From: Gnetum montanum | Lineage: Eukaryota > Streptophyta > Gnetopsida > Gnetales > Gnetaceae | Length of the DNA stretch: 64,000 bases | Assembly: GCA_015680685.1 (NCBI GenBank) | Contig: MNCI01001941.1 | Location: 799,318 to 863,317 of the forward strand | Direction of reading: 5' to 3' | In this document: in pieces, positions 1 through 12,040 of the stretch | Layout: each line of letters starts with the position of its first letter | Position numbering within the stretch: the stretch's first letter is position 1 | Program-made: the position numbers and the translations under genes | Notes under the pieces: model-generated | Seen by the model: the letters and a program-made list of their open reading frames with translations, nothing else | Told to the model about the DNA's origin: nothing | Databases searched by the model: none

Positions 1-600
1 ATAAAGCATTCCCCTTGAAGTCACACTCGATTCAAACCATTGGATCATTCCTCAGTCTAAGAACTACACAAGTCACACATTAATTAAAATATTTTTAAGT
101 GAAGGGGTTACATGTTCGCAACAAAAGGAAAACCATGGAATGGTGAATGGGCGAATGACGTGGACTCACTGCCAAGTTTATGAAGTGAAAACAATGTAAA
201 ATCCAAGGACAACCATGTAATGGCAGGAGCCATATAATGAGGAAGACTATTACAGTACCCATTGTAACAAAAACTGACCATGCTGAACATCTAAAGATAA
301 TACATCGACGTCTACCATTATGCAAAAAAAAAATAGATAGTTACAAAAAAAAACAAAAATAATGTGCAAATGTATGAATGATGGTGAAAAAAAAGTGTAA
401 AATAATAAGGGTAAAACAAAAATTGTAAAACAAAAATGATAAAACAAGGAAGTGTAAAAGAAAAAATGATAAAATGGTGAGGGAAGTAGGGAATGGATCA
501 GTAGGGATGATGGTCTTCCCCACAACTGGGTGGAAAGGAGGATACATGAAAGATGGAGCGTGGATGATCGACCGATGACAAGGTGGTGACACTGGTTGTG
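1..600. other. A-rich stretch, probable 3' untranslated region of the Athila-type element
   Basis: No coding potential is visible. From about 330 to 480 the sequence is built of A-rich runs with short AAAATG and GTAAAA words. It lies downstream (minus sense) of the integrase end near 605. It is therefore probably the 3' untranslated part of the element. Its 3' LTR would lie before the window starts: nothing here resembles the LTR at 6838-7757. Confidence 0.4.
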
Positions 601-604
601 TGGA

Positions 605-1690
605 GCTCACGAAAAGGTTTGACTTGTTGGCAGTTTACTAAGTGTGTTCTAGTGGGATCCCCAGGTTTGTGGATGAGCAAGGCCGTGGATGGAAAGGTTT
701 CAGAGACAATATAAGGTCCCTCCCATAGTGTCTGAAACTTTGTCGGTTGGGATACATGTGAGGGGTTCCAATACAATACCTTGTCTCCACATCTAAATGT
801 GAGCTTCTGAATCCTAAGATCATGTTGTTTCTTGTTATAGGCCTTGTGGGTTTCATTTGAAAATAGGGCCACTAATCGGTTCTCATATAGCACACTTAAA
901 TTGATTAATCGTTCTCGTTGTGCTAGTGGTAGGTCAAGGCTGAGGTCACTGGTTGTGGATAGTGTCTAGAGTTCTACTTGGATTAGAAGTGTTGGCAACT
1001 TTCCGTACACTAACTCATAGGGAGAGTACCCTACAGGAAGTTTCCAAGTGGAGCAATAGGCCCATAGGGCATCGTTAAACTTGGTGCTCCAATCCCTCCT
1101 GTAATTGCTACTAGTGTAGGTAAGGATCTTGGTGATCTCCCTATTTATGACTTTGGCATGTCTGTTGGCTTGGGGGTGATAGGGTTTTGTAAGTTTCTAT
1201 GTTACCCCTAAGCGTTGCATGAGTTTCCAAAAAGTGACACCCGTGAAGTGAGTTCCATTGTCAGAAATAAGTGCATGTGGCACTCCAAAACTGGTAACGA
1301 TTTGTTGCTGGAAAAATTGTGTGATGGTGTTTGAAGAACAGTTGATGATGGTTGCTACTTCTGCCCACTTTGTACAATAGTCCACCGCCATGATAATGTA
1401 TGCCTTTTCGTTTGACAAAGGGATGATGGATCCCATGAAGCTGATACCCCAGATGTCGAAGGGCTCCAGTGGTTGGATCCACTGTTGAGGTCCCTCCAAT
1501 CGTGTTGACATCCCACCATATCTTTGGCATTGTTCGCAGGAGCGGACGAACCATTGTGCATCCTTGAAAAGTGTAAGCCAGTAATACCCTGCAAGTAGGA
1601 TTTTAATGGTCATTCGGCATCTAGCATAGTGGCCCCCACAAGCGCCCTCATGAGCATCTTGGAGGACGTGTAATGTATCATCATTAGGGC
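605..1690 (-). pseudogene. Integrase domain of the Athila-type element
   Basis: Reading the minus strand from about 1690, an N-terminal zinc-binding domain comes first: H-H in AHEGACGGHYA and C-C in CEQCQ, all four ligands present. The RNase-H-fold core follows. The second catalytic Asp survives in SDNGTHF. The first acidic position (GIDFMG in relatives) reads GISFMG, and the Glu before NREI reads Lys. The core then continues through WAYCST and YELVYG. The C-terminal domain (GDKVLYWNP, LWEGPYIVSE) ends near 605. At least one in-frame stop (near 965) and the lost active-site residues mark it as dead. It lies just after RNase H in the same element. Confidence 0.85.
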
Positions 1691-1904
1691 CAAACCATCA
1701 AACCAAGCCATCTACACACACCTTGTAGAGGTGGCCATTGAGTTCCATGAAACGCTTGGCCTTATGGAGAAACTGTTGTTTCTACCGATGGTTCCATTCC
1801 TTTGGCAACTCCTGGGTTGTAAGGTAGGTAAGGATGCGATTGAACCAAGGGGATTCCTTAGGTACTTGAGGATCAACAGTGCCTGTGAAGAGGAGTTCAT
1901 CTGG

Positions 1905-2335
1905 AAACTGATCAGATAAGGGCTCCTCCTCTTCTGTGTTATCCCATCGTAACCGAGACAAGTGGTCAGCAACCACATTCTCGGTCCCCTTTCCATCTAC
2001 CATGGTAAAATCAAACTCCTGAAGAATCACCAGCCACCAAATTATGCGGGAGCTCACTGTTGGTTTGTTTATCAGGAACCGGATAGCACTGTGGTCTGTG
2101 TGCACAAACACCTCGTATCCGAGAACATAGTGTCAGAATTTTTCTAATGCGAACACCACCACCATCAACTCCTTCTTTGTGGTGGTATAGTTTATCTTTA
2201 CATCCACAATGCTATGGCTTGCACAGTGGATATAATATGGATGTTTCTAATCATCACACTATGTAAGCACGACTCCCAAGGTATAGTTGGAGGCATCCGT
2301 CATAATGTGAAAAGGTCTGGATCAATCAGGTGCCC
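1905..2335 (-). pseudogene. RNase H domain of the Athila-type element
   Basis: This domain removes the RNA strand during reverse transcription. The minus-strand translation contains the family landmarks in order: TDASNYTLGVVL (first Asp), the Glu-bearing TTKKEL, VHTDH (Asp) and VVADHLSRL (last Asp). All four acidic positions therefore seem present. Three stops occur between TDAS and the VFVHTDH segment, where relatives have Q or W codons, and these break the frame. The piece 2111-1782 is open and includes the conserved EFDFTMVDGKGTENVVADHLSRL region. Confidence 0.85.
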
Positions 2336-3190
2336 GTAGAACCGAAGGTTCTACAAGTTTCTGTTTCAGCTCTTGGAATACAGACTCACATTCCTTGGTC
2401 CAGAAGAATGAAGCATCCTTCTTTGTAAGTTCTACCAATGACCTGGATATCTTTGAGAAGCATTCAATGAAACGTCGGTAGTAACCAGTGCGTCTAAGGA
2501 ATGACCACACATCTTTGACGGTACTTGGTTGGCAGGTTATTCCTTGGATGACCCTAATCTTTTCAGGGTCTACGTTGATCCCTGTTGATGAGATGTGATG
2601 CCCCAACATAATGCCCTCTTGGATCATCAAATGGCTCTTTTTCCAATTCAGCCGTAGATTGGTTTCTACACACCTCTTTAGAACCTGCTCTAAAAGGTCC
2701 AAGGCTTGCTCGAATGTGGCACCATAGGTGGAGAAGTCATCCATGAAGACCTCTACACCATTGTTGATCTATTGCTGGAAGATGCTTAGGACAAGGAATT
2801 GGAATGTCATAGGCACATTGCATAGGCCAAAGGGCATCCTCTTATATGCAAAAGTCCCCCATGGACTCGTGAAGGTAGTTTTGGCCTAGTCCTCTGGTGC
2901 TATTTGGATTTGGTTATAACCACTATAACCATCCAAAAAACTATAATATTGATGTCCTACGATTGTGTCCAACACTTGGTCCACAAATTAGAGTGGGAAC
3001 TGGTCCTTGAAGGTCACCATGTTGAGCAACCACAAATCAGTATCAACCCTCCACTTGCCACCTTTCTTGGATATGATAACGAGTGGGCTAACCCATTCGC
3101 TATCGGTGACAAAATAGATGAATCCTGCCTTAAGCAATTGTTCAATTTCATCTTTTACAACCTGCTTCAATTTTGGATTCCACTGTCTTT
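2322..3190 (-). pseudogene. Reverse transcriptase domain of the Athila-type element
   Basis: The N-terminal part at 3170-2988 (KQVVKDEIEQLLKAGFIY, SEWVSPLVIISKKGGKWR) is typical of gypsy RT. It is followed by YYSFLDGYSGYNQIQIAPED and FTSPWGTFAYKRMPFGLCN (fingers and palm). The catalytic YxDD box reads FMDD just before FSTYG at about 2740, so both aspartates survive. The thumb and connection run to about 2322 (LGHHISSTGINVDPEKI, GYYRRFI). Stops at several former Q or W codons interrupt the middle. RNase H follows directly. This is the best preserved domain of the element. Confidence 0.88.
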
Positions 3191-4290
3191 GTGGCTATCA
3201 TCGTGGCTTAATGGAAGGGTCAAGGTAGATTTGGTGCTAGTAGATCTTGGGATCAACTCTAGTCAACTCAAGATAGGACCACACGAATGCAGCAACCCAT
3301 TTGTTTACCATCACCAACAATTTCTTTTTATGTTCATGAGCAAGAGTAGAATTAATGATTACTGACTTTCCATTTTAGAAAAATGCATATTCCAAGTGAG
3401 CCAGTAAAGACTTTAGTTATAGGGGCTTGTGTTTAAAGCTCTCAGGGATTTGTAGCGTTCCCTAGTCATCTTGGTCATCAATAGTGAGAATCTATTGATG
3501 AATCACCTCCATCTCATCCATGCTATCAACATAGGCTTACTCTAGCCCCTCAGACAGTTCCATGCATAATGTGCTGCTATTAGGATCAGCTGTCAACTAC
3601 TGGGTTCCCTCTTTAATAGTGACTATTGTGTACAAGCACTATTGAATAGGTGATTCCTTAGTATACTGACTGCATGCCTAAATGGATAGCCACTTAGCAA
3701 ACCATAACTACTGCACACAGTTGCACCCCGAGTCACTATACATGATGCATGGAACTCTTTTCTTCTCAATTTTCCCGAAAGGATTTTCCTTTGAAATTTC
3801 CAAGGACAGATCTTGGAGTCCTAGTCATGCATCCACATGCTTAGCCATGCTCCTCCCATAATGATTGGAAAGTTCCCCTTACAATTCTCTACACGGATGA
3901 CCAGGAAATCAATAAGGTAGGACCACCCACAAATGGTTGTCACAATGTCCTCCACCAAACCCAAGGGAACAATGATGGACTAGTCTGCTAACTTGAGCCA
4001 GATGTTGCTCTTCTTTAGTGGGGGAAGGTTCCAGTTCTTATACGTACCATGAGAGATCAAATTAACCCTTAACCCTGAGTCTAGAAGAGCTTTACACGGC
4101 TCGTTCCTAGCTACTTAAAGATAAATTAGGGCGCTTCCTGGATCTGTCAATCTCTGGGAAAGAGAACTTACTTTGATCTAGTCGATCATCACATGTGTGA
4201 GCATGATTGTCTAGACGTTGGAGTGTGGTAGAGTGGAGGACTGCTTGGGCGATATGATGGTAGAGGCGTTGGTAGGTTCAGAGGCACTAG
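3191..4290 (-). pseudogene. Protease and PR-RT linker of the Athila-type element
   Basis: The minus translation gives recognisable but broken pieces: a segment resembling the protease (NLISHGTYKNWNLPPLKKSN, then IDFLVIRVENCKGNFPIIMGGAWL) and a linker with AFVWSYLELTRVDPKIYYHQI just before RT. That last part corresponds to the AWSY...G-(I/V)-DP...H-I motif that precedes RT in gypsy elements. I could not place an intact D(T/S)G active site. Multiple stops make this region non-coding today. Confidence 0.55.
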
Positions 4291-6673
4291 CCATAGGCAT
4301 AGGTGAGGGTGTGTTTAGATTATTATTGGGTCAGAAAAAAGGATGTTTGTGTTGTTTGGGTTCTGGTCCACTTGACTAAGGTGCCGATCGTAAGTTAACA
4401 ACCCTCGTAGCATTTCTTTGTTGTGGATGTGGTGGCATGTCTCCATGCATGGATGGAGCAGGTGGAAACTGAGTGGGATGGTGTGGAGGAGTGATAGAGG
4501 AAGGTGACGGAGGGTAGAAGAGGTGTGGATTTGTCCCCCTAGGTGATGGAGATGGATGTCTAAAATATTCAAGGGGATGGTAGTAACTGGGAAAGGCCGC
4601 ATGATTGGAAGAGTCTCTTGGAGAGACCGATTGTTGAAAATAGTACCCATAAGGATCTGATTTCTTGTAAGGGTACTACTGCCTTGGAGGTGGCATCCCT
4701 CATACTTGTGGTTGCTGCCACTATTGGAAGTATTCATACGATTGTAGGGGAGTTCCACTTGGATAATATCCTTGTTGTTGCTAGTGGGATCACCTAGGGT
4801 TTTCTTGTGGATAAGGAAACCTTCAGAGTATCTGCCACTGTGCCAAACGAGGGTTCAAGGCATACACCCCAGACTTTTGAAGGTGTGACACCATAGGACA
4901 ACATGTCTTAGGATGCTCATATTGGCATACGCCACATCCATCATCCTCCTTGATGTCAGAGTCTGCAACTTGCTCTGCTACAACAACTTTTCCCTTACCC
5001 TTATGTAGGGCATGTTCAGCTCCCTTCTTCCTGCGCCGATCACAGTCACTACCCTGTTCTTTGGACTCTTCTGCAATTTTCAATACACTTTGTAATTTCT
5101 CATCCAAAGAGTCCCACATTTTATCCACCTTTGCCAATATTTTAGATGCAATCTTTTGTAATGGCAAAGTCTTTCGATTCACTGCTGCCTCCAGTGGTCA
5201 CTCATCCTCCTCATCACAAAATCAGACCTCCCTCTTCCTGAGGAAAGGGTCCTGGTTGAATTCTTCTACACTCTCCTTTTTTCTAAGTTCTCCTTCTTCC
5301 TTGGCCACCTGATCAATGAGGCGTTGTAACTGATGGGCCCTAAGCTCCGATAGTCATCCCTTGACATACACACCAAGGGTCTTTCATGTTTCAAAACAAA
5401 GCCCATCAATAATGTGGCGAAGTTGTGCCCACTGAGAGTAACCATGACCAGGGCACCAATGTAACAATGAGTGATACCTGCTCATGGCAGCATCCAAGGG
5501 TTCATGATTCCATTGTTTCCATCCTTAGATCTACTGTCTCAGATTCACCACTCTAGAGTATGTTTGATTATTGTCATTAAAGATTTCAAGCATCGTACTC
5601 CATCTTCTGATTGATTCCGACTCTAAGGACTGGTACCAACTTTCAGCTTCTTTGATGAGTGTGCGAGGGAATAGCTTCAACCGTTGCCAATCATTATCAA
5701 TGTTTTGTAGGATGCAGGAATCATGGAACACCTGTAGGTGGGTCTATGGATCACAGTTGTATCCCCCTTCAAATCTGGGGATGTTGTTCATATCAACATG
5801 CTTGATCTGACTATCCTTCATGTGCCTACTTGGGATGTGAACTACCTCTACAATTTGGAGCATGCTCCGAGTAGCTAACAATGGCTCGTCCGAATCATAG
5901 TCTTGTTGGGGACTATGACGTCTGTGACGATTTTGACTACCCCTTCTTTCATGCTAGAGAGGGCCACACAATTGGACGTGGGCTTCCTCACATTGCCCCC
6001 TTCAAACCTGTTTACCACTGTCCTTTCTCTCTAGCTTTCCTATGTTATGCTCAGAGCCTGAGCTTGATGAAGGTGAAGGAGGACGGAGAAGAAGGAGAGG
6101 CATCACCACCGCTCTAGCGACGATCTCCTCATATACCCTGGCAGTGGCCGTGGTCATCTCCTCTAGCTTCACTATGTGACCCACCAACCCCTTGAGGATT
6201 ATGGTCACTTGGAGGTTTGTTCTAAATGACTAACTGGAGGATCTATGGCCCTAGGTGAAGTTCGATCAAATGGGTATAATGAAATATGGGATCCCTGTCA
6301 TCTTTTAGCCCTTGTAAGAATAAGGGGTTGGTGAATTGCTTCCCCTTCTACTGTTCATATCTCTTTGCCTACCGCTGATCTCTTGTCGGTTGAGCGTCCA
6401 TAGGATGATAGTCTCGGTAGTCATGGTCCGCAATCACATACTCCGCCACCTACTCCTAGATGCCCAATCTACCCAAATTATGATATAGCATTGTAGGAGC
6501 TGCTCAGTCGGGTGGTAGCACGATGCTACCCTCCATGTTCCACCATCGAAGATGCTCATCCTAATGTAGGATGAATGTGAAATCAGGGACATATTCATTA
6601 GGATGTTTGTACACCACCCAACATTCTTGCGGCATCAATGGTTCAAATGCATCTCTCCTGTGAGAAGACATGT
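4290..6673 (-). pseudogene. gag of the Athila-type element
   Basis: The probable start is the ATG at 6673 (minus), opening MSSHRRDAFEPLMPQE, 120-odd bases after the primer-binding site. A capsid segment at about 5760-5531 contains FHDSCILQNIDNDWQRLKLF, EAESWYQSL and WSTMLEIF, in the style of plant gypsy gag. At 5182-4823 a charged stretch (EESKEQGSDCDRRRKKGAEH) leads to a cysteine/histidine cluster, CGVCQYEHPKTCC, that could be a zinc-binding knuckle. 4758-4315 encodes a Q/N/H-rich tail. Stops and shifts break the frame several times; many lie at expected W or Q positions. Confidence 0.7.
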
Positions 6674-6818
6674 TGGACGTTAGATGGTCCATATAATCGA
6701 TGTACCTTACGATTAACTTAAGTTCGCCTAACATGCGTAAATATTTCTACCCTGGGTCTGTTCCAACAACTTAAATGATAATTTCACTAAGGTCAGAGGA
6801 CGCATGTAAGACTAATAG

Positions 6819-6836
6819 TCCCTGGCAACGGTGTTG
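6819..6836 (-). promoter_or_regulatory. Primer-binding site, tRNA-Asp type
   Basis: The minus strand reads CAACACCGTTGCCAGGGA, which matches the plant tRNA-Asp-type site TGGCGCCGTTGCCGGGGA apart from a few changes, mostly transitions. It lies directly inside the 5' LTR and upstream of gag, as expected. Confidence 0.75.
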
Positions 6837-6837
6837 A

Positions 6838-7757
6838 TGATGAGCGGCTAGGTATCCCTACGCCCAACCATACGAATCATGAGAATTCACACGCAACTCA
6901 GTCGAAATTTGCAGACTGTAAGCGCTTAACATACACCAGAATTCTAACTAGTGAAACCTTGGGTTAGAACAATCGTTATCATCCTAATCTCACTTGTGAA
7001 GTTTTGTTTACGTTGGTTAAGTGAGATTAAGGCTGATGATTTTTATACCTTTTTAATTATCTTTTTGGTAACTAATCATTTTGGAAAATAAGGATAGAAT
7101 ATTAATTAATCTAAAAATTATCTTAATCTAAATCTTAACTATTCCTAACATAAGTATTTGGTCCCATCTTCCGAGCATGTTCTAAGCATCTCCTAACACT
7201 TTTGGGTTACCATACGTTAAGTGTCACTAGGCTTACCAAGTGTTTGGGTTACGTTCGAGATGGTCACACTTATGTCTTTAACGAACTATGAATGAACAAT
7301 AACGATTGAAATTATAATAATGAAAACATAAGTAATTAAAATGTAACTAATAAAGCATAAACAAGTAATTAATAAAGCATAAACATATTAAACTATTAAA
7401 TGCATGAAATAACTAAGTCCAAATGTTGCAAGGAATGCTTGAACAGTTCGTCTTTATTGCCATCACGCCAATGGGCTCAAATACATCAACACTCGAATAA
7501 AGATCCGATCACTTTTCTTACACCTACTATGGACACTTGGAAAATATTCTATCTCTTGTGGGAACAAACTACAATAGCTTCACTACAACTACTCAAAAAG
7601 ATGGCTAAATGAGGCGGAAGGCCCTCATATTTGTAGGCCGGGAAGGGTGGCTGTGTAAATGGGGCCACGTTGATGCAGGGAGGCTACGTCAAAGGGCCTG
7701 CATCGACGTGGCTGCATATACGTGGCCCAGTCAATGCATTGACTAAATGACACTTCA
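6838..7757 (-). repeat. 5' LTR of the Athila-type element
   Basis: The inner boundary follows from the primer site (plus-strand TGATGAGCGG at 6838 or TGAGCGG at 6841). The outer boundary is less certain: plus-strand ...ATGACA at 7752 and ...CTTCA at 7757 both give a minus-strand start with TG. 7620-7720 is unusually GC-rich and CpG-containing for this window, and may be promoter-proximal LTR sequence. No second copy is in the window, so the ends cannot be checked by pairing. Confidence 0.55.
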
Positions 7758-7759
7758 TC

Positions 7760-8990
7760 ACTATCCAACTAGAAGACAATAGAGCACAAAAGATTGTGTG
7801 CCCAATAGATAGTTACAACTTCCTCCTTTTATAATAATGTTATATAAGATAATAAGTAAGAGGTTGGAAGCATCTTGGAATATTTGATACCTATAAACTT
7901 TCCCACTTCTAAGAGACAATGAATTACCAAAAATGACATTACAAAATTCATCTTGAAAAACTATAATTACATCTTTGATGAAGATATCACTCATGGAATG
8001 TATATTAACCCTATGTACCTTAGAGATGGAAATCCCAAGAATAGCATTCACTACTTGGGGTGAATCCCCAATCACAATTTGTCCAAAAATAGAAGTAAAG
8101 GCCCCAACAACAACATTAGTAATAGCAATATTACAATAGAGTTCTATGTTTAATATTTCAAGCATACAATAAGTCATAGAAATATTTGAAGCCCAACCAA
8201 TAGCTTAGAAGAATGCCATTAATTCCTTTTGACTACACTGCTAAAAACTAAGATAATGGAGATAGAACAAGTTATCTCAAACTAATGCAAAGCATCTATA
8301 GAATAAAATTGAGGCTGATATATGATTGTCTTGCTTTTTGAAGCTCCCTTTGTGCTTTTTCGCTTGTGAATAGGCACCCTTGATGTACCAATCTTCTTGT
8401 GTATCATAAATTTAAGTAAGGATCATAAGAAATGGACTAGAAATGTAGCTAGGAGGAAGCCTTTGTTAACTACATTGGGATGTCCAAGGTTTGTAAGACA
8501 TGAAATGTGAAGAAAAAATTGATATGGTTTATATTATCAATTTCATAGTGAGGGTTTTCTCACAAGTTAAGACATCCCACATAGAAGTGGGACATGTCAG
8601 TGATGGATCTATTATCAATGGGACATTCAAGAATTGAATAAGATGTTCTAGGTGGGACATTTCACAAAATGGTGGGACATCCAAACATAAATTTGGCTCT
8701 TTAGGCAAGGGTTATTTGAAGAGAATGAGGATTCTAGGGAATATTACCAAGGATAACAATAATTATAAAATTATGCTAAAATGCAAGTCTAGAAAGTTTC
8801 ATATAATTACTTACGTATACTTACCTTGCTTACTTTTTTGAGTGTGTGATGCTCACATAGATTTAAAGTGAGGTTATCACTTCAGAGTCCCTCCACTATG
8901 ATCAATAAAAATCTCTTCTATCCCATATGTTTGGTCTCCCTTTGTAAAAGTATTTATTGCTTGATTTATAAGATAAGTGTATGTTCTTTT
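7760..8990 (-). repeat. 1.2-kb repeated module, copy 1, with an unrecognised 138-codon reading frame
   Basis: This block is repeated in the same orientation at 13036-14265. The minus-strand frame 8177-7761 (138 codons) and its partner 13448-13035 (137 codons) share long stretches, for example IHSMSDIF, FQDEFCNVIFGNS and LYNIIIKGGS. The two copies show many base differences, yet both remain open. I do not recognise the protein. It could be part of an unidentified element's coding region or a non-coding repeat that is open by chance. The rest of the module (8240-8990) has no visible gene. Confidence 0.6.
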
Positions 8991-9472
8991 TTCCTCATAG
9001 ATAGAAATTCATGATTTGGTCTAGTTTCCTAGAGAGGAAGAGAAGATCATCTAGCAGATTACAATGGAATGAAGAAGATGACTATGAAGAAGAATAGGCT
9101 ATTATTAATGTAGTAGTTTTTAATATGTTAAGTTATGGATCTTTGAGATGCCCAAGAAGGTTTAGCCCATGTAAGACTATTCAACTAGTAAAATTCTCAT
9201 AAGACTTAGCATCACTAACAAAAAAAGGTAGGTATTATAAGGATGTGGCCAAAGAAATAAAAATAAATAATAATAATAAGTCATTATGAAGAAAAAATTT
9301 GTAACAATATTAAAAGACACCAAGAATGACTACAAAATGTAGAAAATGTGATCGTGAAAGATGTATAATGATGAGATATTTATACAATAAGTTATGTATT
9401 AAGATTAATTATAACATAAATGATTCTTAGATAATTAGAATTATCCCAGAGACATAAAACTAAACTCTAATA
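8990..9472 (+). repeat. Probable LTR end fragment preceding a plus-strand primer-binding site
   Basis: No gene is visible. The stretch ends in ACTCTAATA directly before a TGGTATCAAAGCC primer-site match, the layout seen at the 3' end of a 5' LTR. The start of the LTR is not identifiable, and 8990-9300 could be other repeat sequence. Confidence 0.3.
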
Positions 9473-9489
9473 TGGTATCAAAGCCAACC
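9473..9489 (+). promoter_or_regulatory. Primer-binding site, initiator tRNA-Met type
   Basis: The plus strand reads TGGTATCAAAGCCAACC, one transition from the common TGGTATCAGAGCC plant primer site. It is followed within about 20 bp by an unrelated gypsy LTR, so the element it belonged to is almost entirely gone. Confidence 0.55.
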
Positions 9490-9504
9490 AATAGTTAGTT
9501 CTAA

Positions 9505-10405
9505 TAGTATATTTTGCAACATGAGTGGAGTAGGGTCACTCCATTTGCTTTGACCCTTCAAACACACATAAAATCCAAAATATATGAAGATAATTCAATT
9601 TTCTAGAAAACAAGAAAAAGTAGCTATTTTTAATCAACATAAAAAATAATTTAAAATCATTGGTTTGACAGCCCACAACATCACAAATCACTCACATATA
9701 CTTAATAATATTGCAAAGCATGAGGCTTTACAATCACATAATGATTGTTCTCAATACAAGGCATGGCTTAAAGAGATATCTTTCACTAACACATGAATGA
9801 AATCCAAACATCACACGCAAAGTGAAAGAATGGTCAAAATATAAATTTGACCATAGAAATGCACACCCACCTATACAATCACTTTCAACAAGCTCTCATG
9901 TGCTTAACTCTCCATCTGATCATCAAAACATGAAACACATAATATAATTTATTAAATTTAAGATTAAAAACCTACAAAAAATTCTCCATTCTCAACTTGG
10001 ATATTACAAACTATTTTTATCTTATTCCCAACTTTTCTAGATATTTTCAAAATTGGAGTTACTAACTTGGAATTTTTCGTAGTCATACAAGACATCTATA
10101 TGCTTGACAAGATGTCTTTGTCTCATCAAAGATTCCTCTTATTACAATGAGAAACCTTCTCCTAGGATGAAACATCTATCCAAAGATGTCTCCTATATAA
10201 TAGAGATATCCCTTAATTAGATGAATTGTCTTCTCATCTAACAAGACATCTCCTCCTCTTAATATGATTTCTCTTATCAATTCCTATCTCTTAGCAAAGA
10301 TATCTTTCTAACCTCTAAGATGCCTTTTTATCTTCATAAAAATTTCAGTTAATCACCTATATAGATGAAAATGAAACCCAAAAGAGATATCCCAACCCTT
10401 TAAAA
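9505..10405 (-). repeat. Gypsy LTR copy matching the LTR at 58260-59150
   Basis: It is collinear with 58260-59150. Shared blocks include ATATGAAGATAATTCAATTT, the AATCACTCACA(C/T)A run, GCATGAGGCTTTA and a run of AGACATCTC and AAGATGTCT words. No gag or primer site of that family adjoins it here. It is probably a solo or truncated LTR. Orientation is taken from the other copy, where gag and the primer site show minus polarity. Confidence 0.6.
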
Positions 10406-10419
10406 AGTAAACTTACATT

Positions 10420-11450
10420 TGAGAATTGAGAACTTAGAAGGAAGGTTGAATAAATTTCCCAAATCACACAACTAAGATAATCAAAACTACAAATTAATTT
10501 ACATGGTTTTCCAACTTGGATATGTCCACACTCAAAGTGCAGAATTCTTGCACACCTCTAGACTTTGTTCCTTCAAATAGTATTTTAAAGTACATCATAA
10601 CCTTGATAATGTTTAAGCTATGCTTAAAGTGTTTTGTCATTGTAAACACACTCAACCCCGCAAGGTCCCAACAAGCTCAAAATGGGATTTCTTAGGATTC
10701 TAAAACCTTTACAAAGATGTAAGCTTCACTCAGAGTGTTTTCATGCTAGAGACATACTCAATCCTATAAGATCCCAACAAGCTTACAAGATTCCTTCTCA
10801 CAAGAATCCCATCAACCCTGTTGGGCTATAAAGATAGAAAAAGAATCAAGTAGAGCATGTAACTATCTGTACAAATTCCTTGCACTCAGGCACACATACA
10901 ATAATTCAAAATTGATGGGAAAATTAGGAACAAAGATAATTCACTTGATAAACAGTAATGGGATTAATCAATAAATAGTGCTTGTACATTTCCCAAGAAT
11001 TTCACTTTGTTTTTTAGCCTTTTACGTTCCATCTCCTTCTTGGAATTGATGCAACAACTAGGAAATAACTAGTTGGGATGTCCCATTCATGCTTGGGATA
11101 GCTATTTATAAACAATTATCATTCCTATGGAACATCCCATAGAAAATTGGAATATCTCACTTGGGACATCCTAGCTATGATGTCCTAGATCCAATTGGGA
11201 CATTTGTTATTAATTAATTGGAAAATTTCATCTATAATTGCACTTGGAACTCTGGGACATTCTTCTAACATTTGGGCCATCTTGGTAGATCTTTAAAAAA
11301 ATTTTTTGGCTTGTATACTTCATTTATTAAGACTTTTTTTTTTGTCTCATATCAACATCCTAGCCCTTTTTTTTATCATCCCAACTCTCATTTGTCATCC
11401 TAGCTCTTGTTTTGTCATCATAGCTCTTGTCTTGATAACTAAGCTCTCAT
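10420..11450 (-). repeat. 3' LTR of the Ty1/copia-type element
   Basis: Begins TGAGAATTGAGAACTTAGAA and matches 15940 onward: AACTTAGAAGG...GGTTGAATAA, CACTCAACC...CAAGGTCCC, GGGAT.TCC.CATTCATGCTT. It ends somewhere in the pyrimidine-rich run of CATCCTAGCTCT words (11370-11450), so the right edge is approximate. Short plus-strand frames here (11306-11602) are low-complexity artefacts of that run. Confidence 0.6.
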
Positions 11451-12040
11451 TTTGGTACTGTGAAGTTCTTGTCTTTACACCAATAAGTTCTTGTTACAAT
11501 CTTGTCACTTTAAAGCTCATGATTTTGCTCTTTTCAAACTCTTCCTTAGCCCTACAAGACCACAAGAACATTTTCGACATTCTACATTTTCTAAGATTTT
11601 GACATACCAAAAAGTTAACAATATTCCTCTTCTTAGTGATGTTAAAAACTTAAGAAAATGTGTTATTGCATTCCATAATATCATATGATTGAGAAATTTA
11701 AAGCACATTTGTATATATATATATGTATATATATTCATTAATCATCCTATGATATAAGGAAAAGAAAAGGAAAAGAGATGAAGCATTAAACGATGCATAT
11801 CCATTAGCTGAAATCATAAGGTAACACAAGAAAATGGTAAAATCAAAAACTATCCAATGACTATCCATCTAGGCATGATGCAAGCATAAACTATATATAT
11901 ACTTTATATATATATTACAAGCTATTCCTAATCAAAAAACTACACAAATCATGACAACATGTGTCCATATAACTGTCCACAATAGTATCTCCTCCACAAG
12001 TATATAACAATAGCCACAAAAAATCTTTCCTTTTTTAGGA
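11450..12040. other. AT-rich stretch with no gene seen
   Basis: It contains TATATATATATGTATATATA at about 11711-11731, a smaller TA run near 11892, and otherwise unremarkable AT-rich sequence. It lies inside the copia-type element. A polypurine tract next to the left LTR was looked for and not clearly found. Confidence 0.4.

Larger units (their letters stand above)
600..7757 (-). mobile_element. Degenerate Athila-type Ty3/gypsy LTR retrotransposon (3' LTR outside the window)
   Basis: In minus-strand order the element shows a 5' LTR (about 7757-6838), a primer-binding site resembling the 3' end of tRNA-Asp, gag, a protease region, reverse transcriptase, RNase H and integrase. This is the Ty3/gypsy domain order. 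The tRNA-Asp-type primer site and the gag and RT sequence style fit the Athila lineage as I know it. Several stops and frame breaks cut the polyprotein, so it cannot be expressed whole. Residues lost in integrase add to this. No inserted element was recognised inside the visible part. Confidence 0.85.

Noticed and set aside
1731-3365. Plus-strand frames opposite the Athila-type pol (1731-1919, 1962-2147, 2904-3365)
   Set aside because: They are shadows of the minus-strand RT and RNase H, whose conserved motifs explain the open reading.
7761-8177. Endogenous pararetrovirus movement protein
   Set aside because: The hydrophobic pattern was suggestive, but no diagnostic motif was found and no neighbouring pararetroviral RT or coat domain is present.
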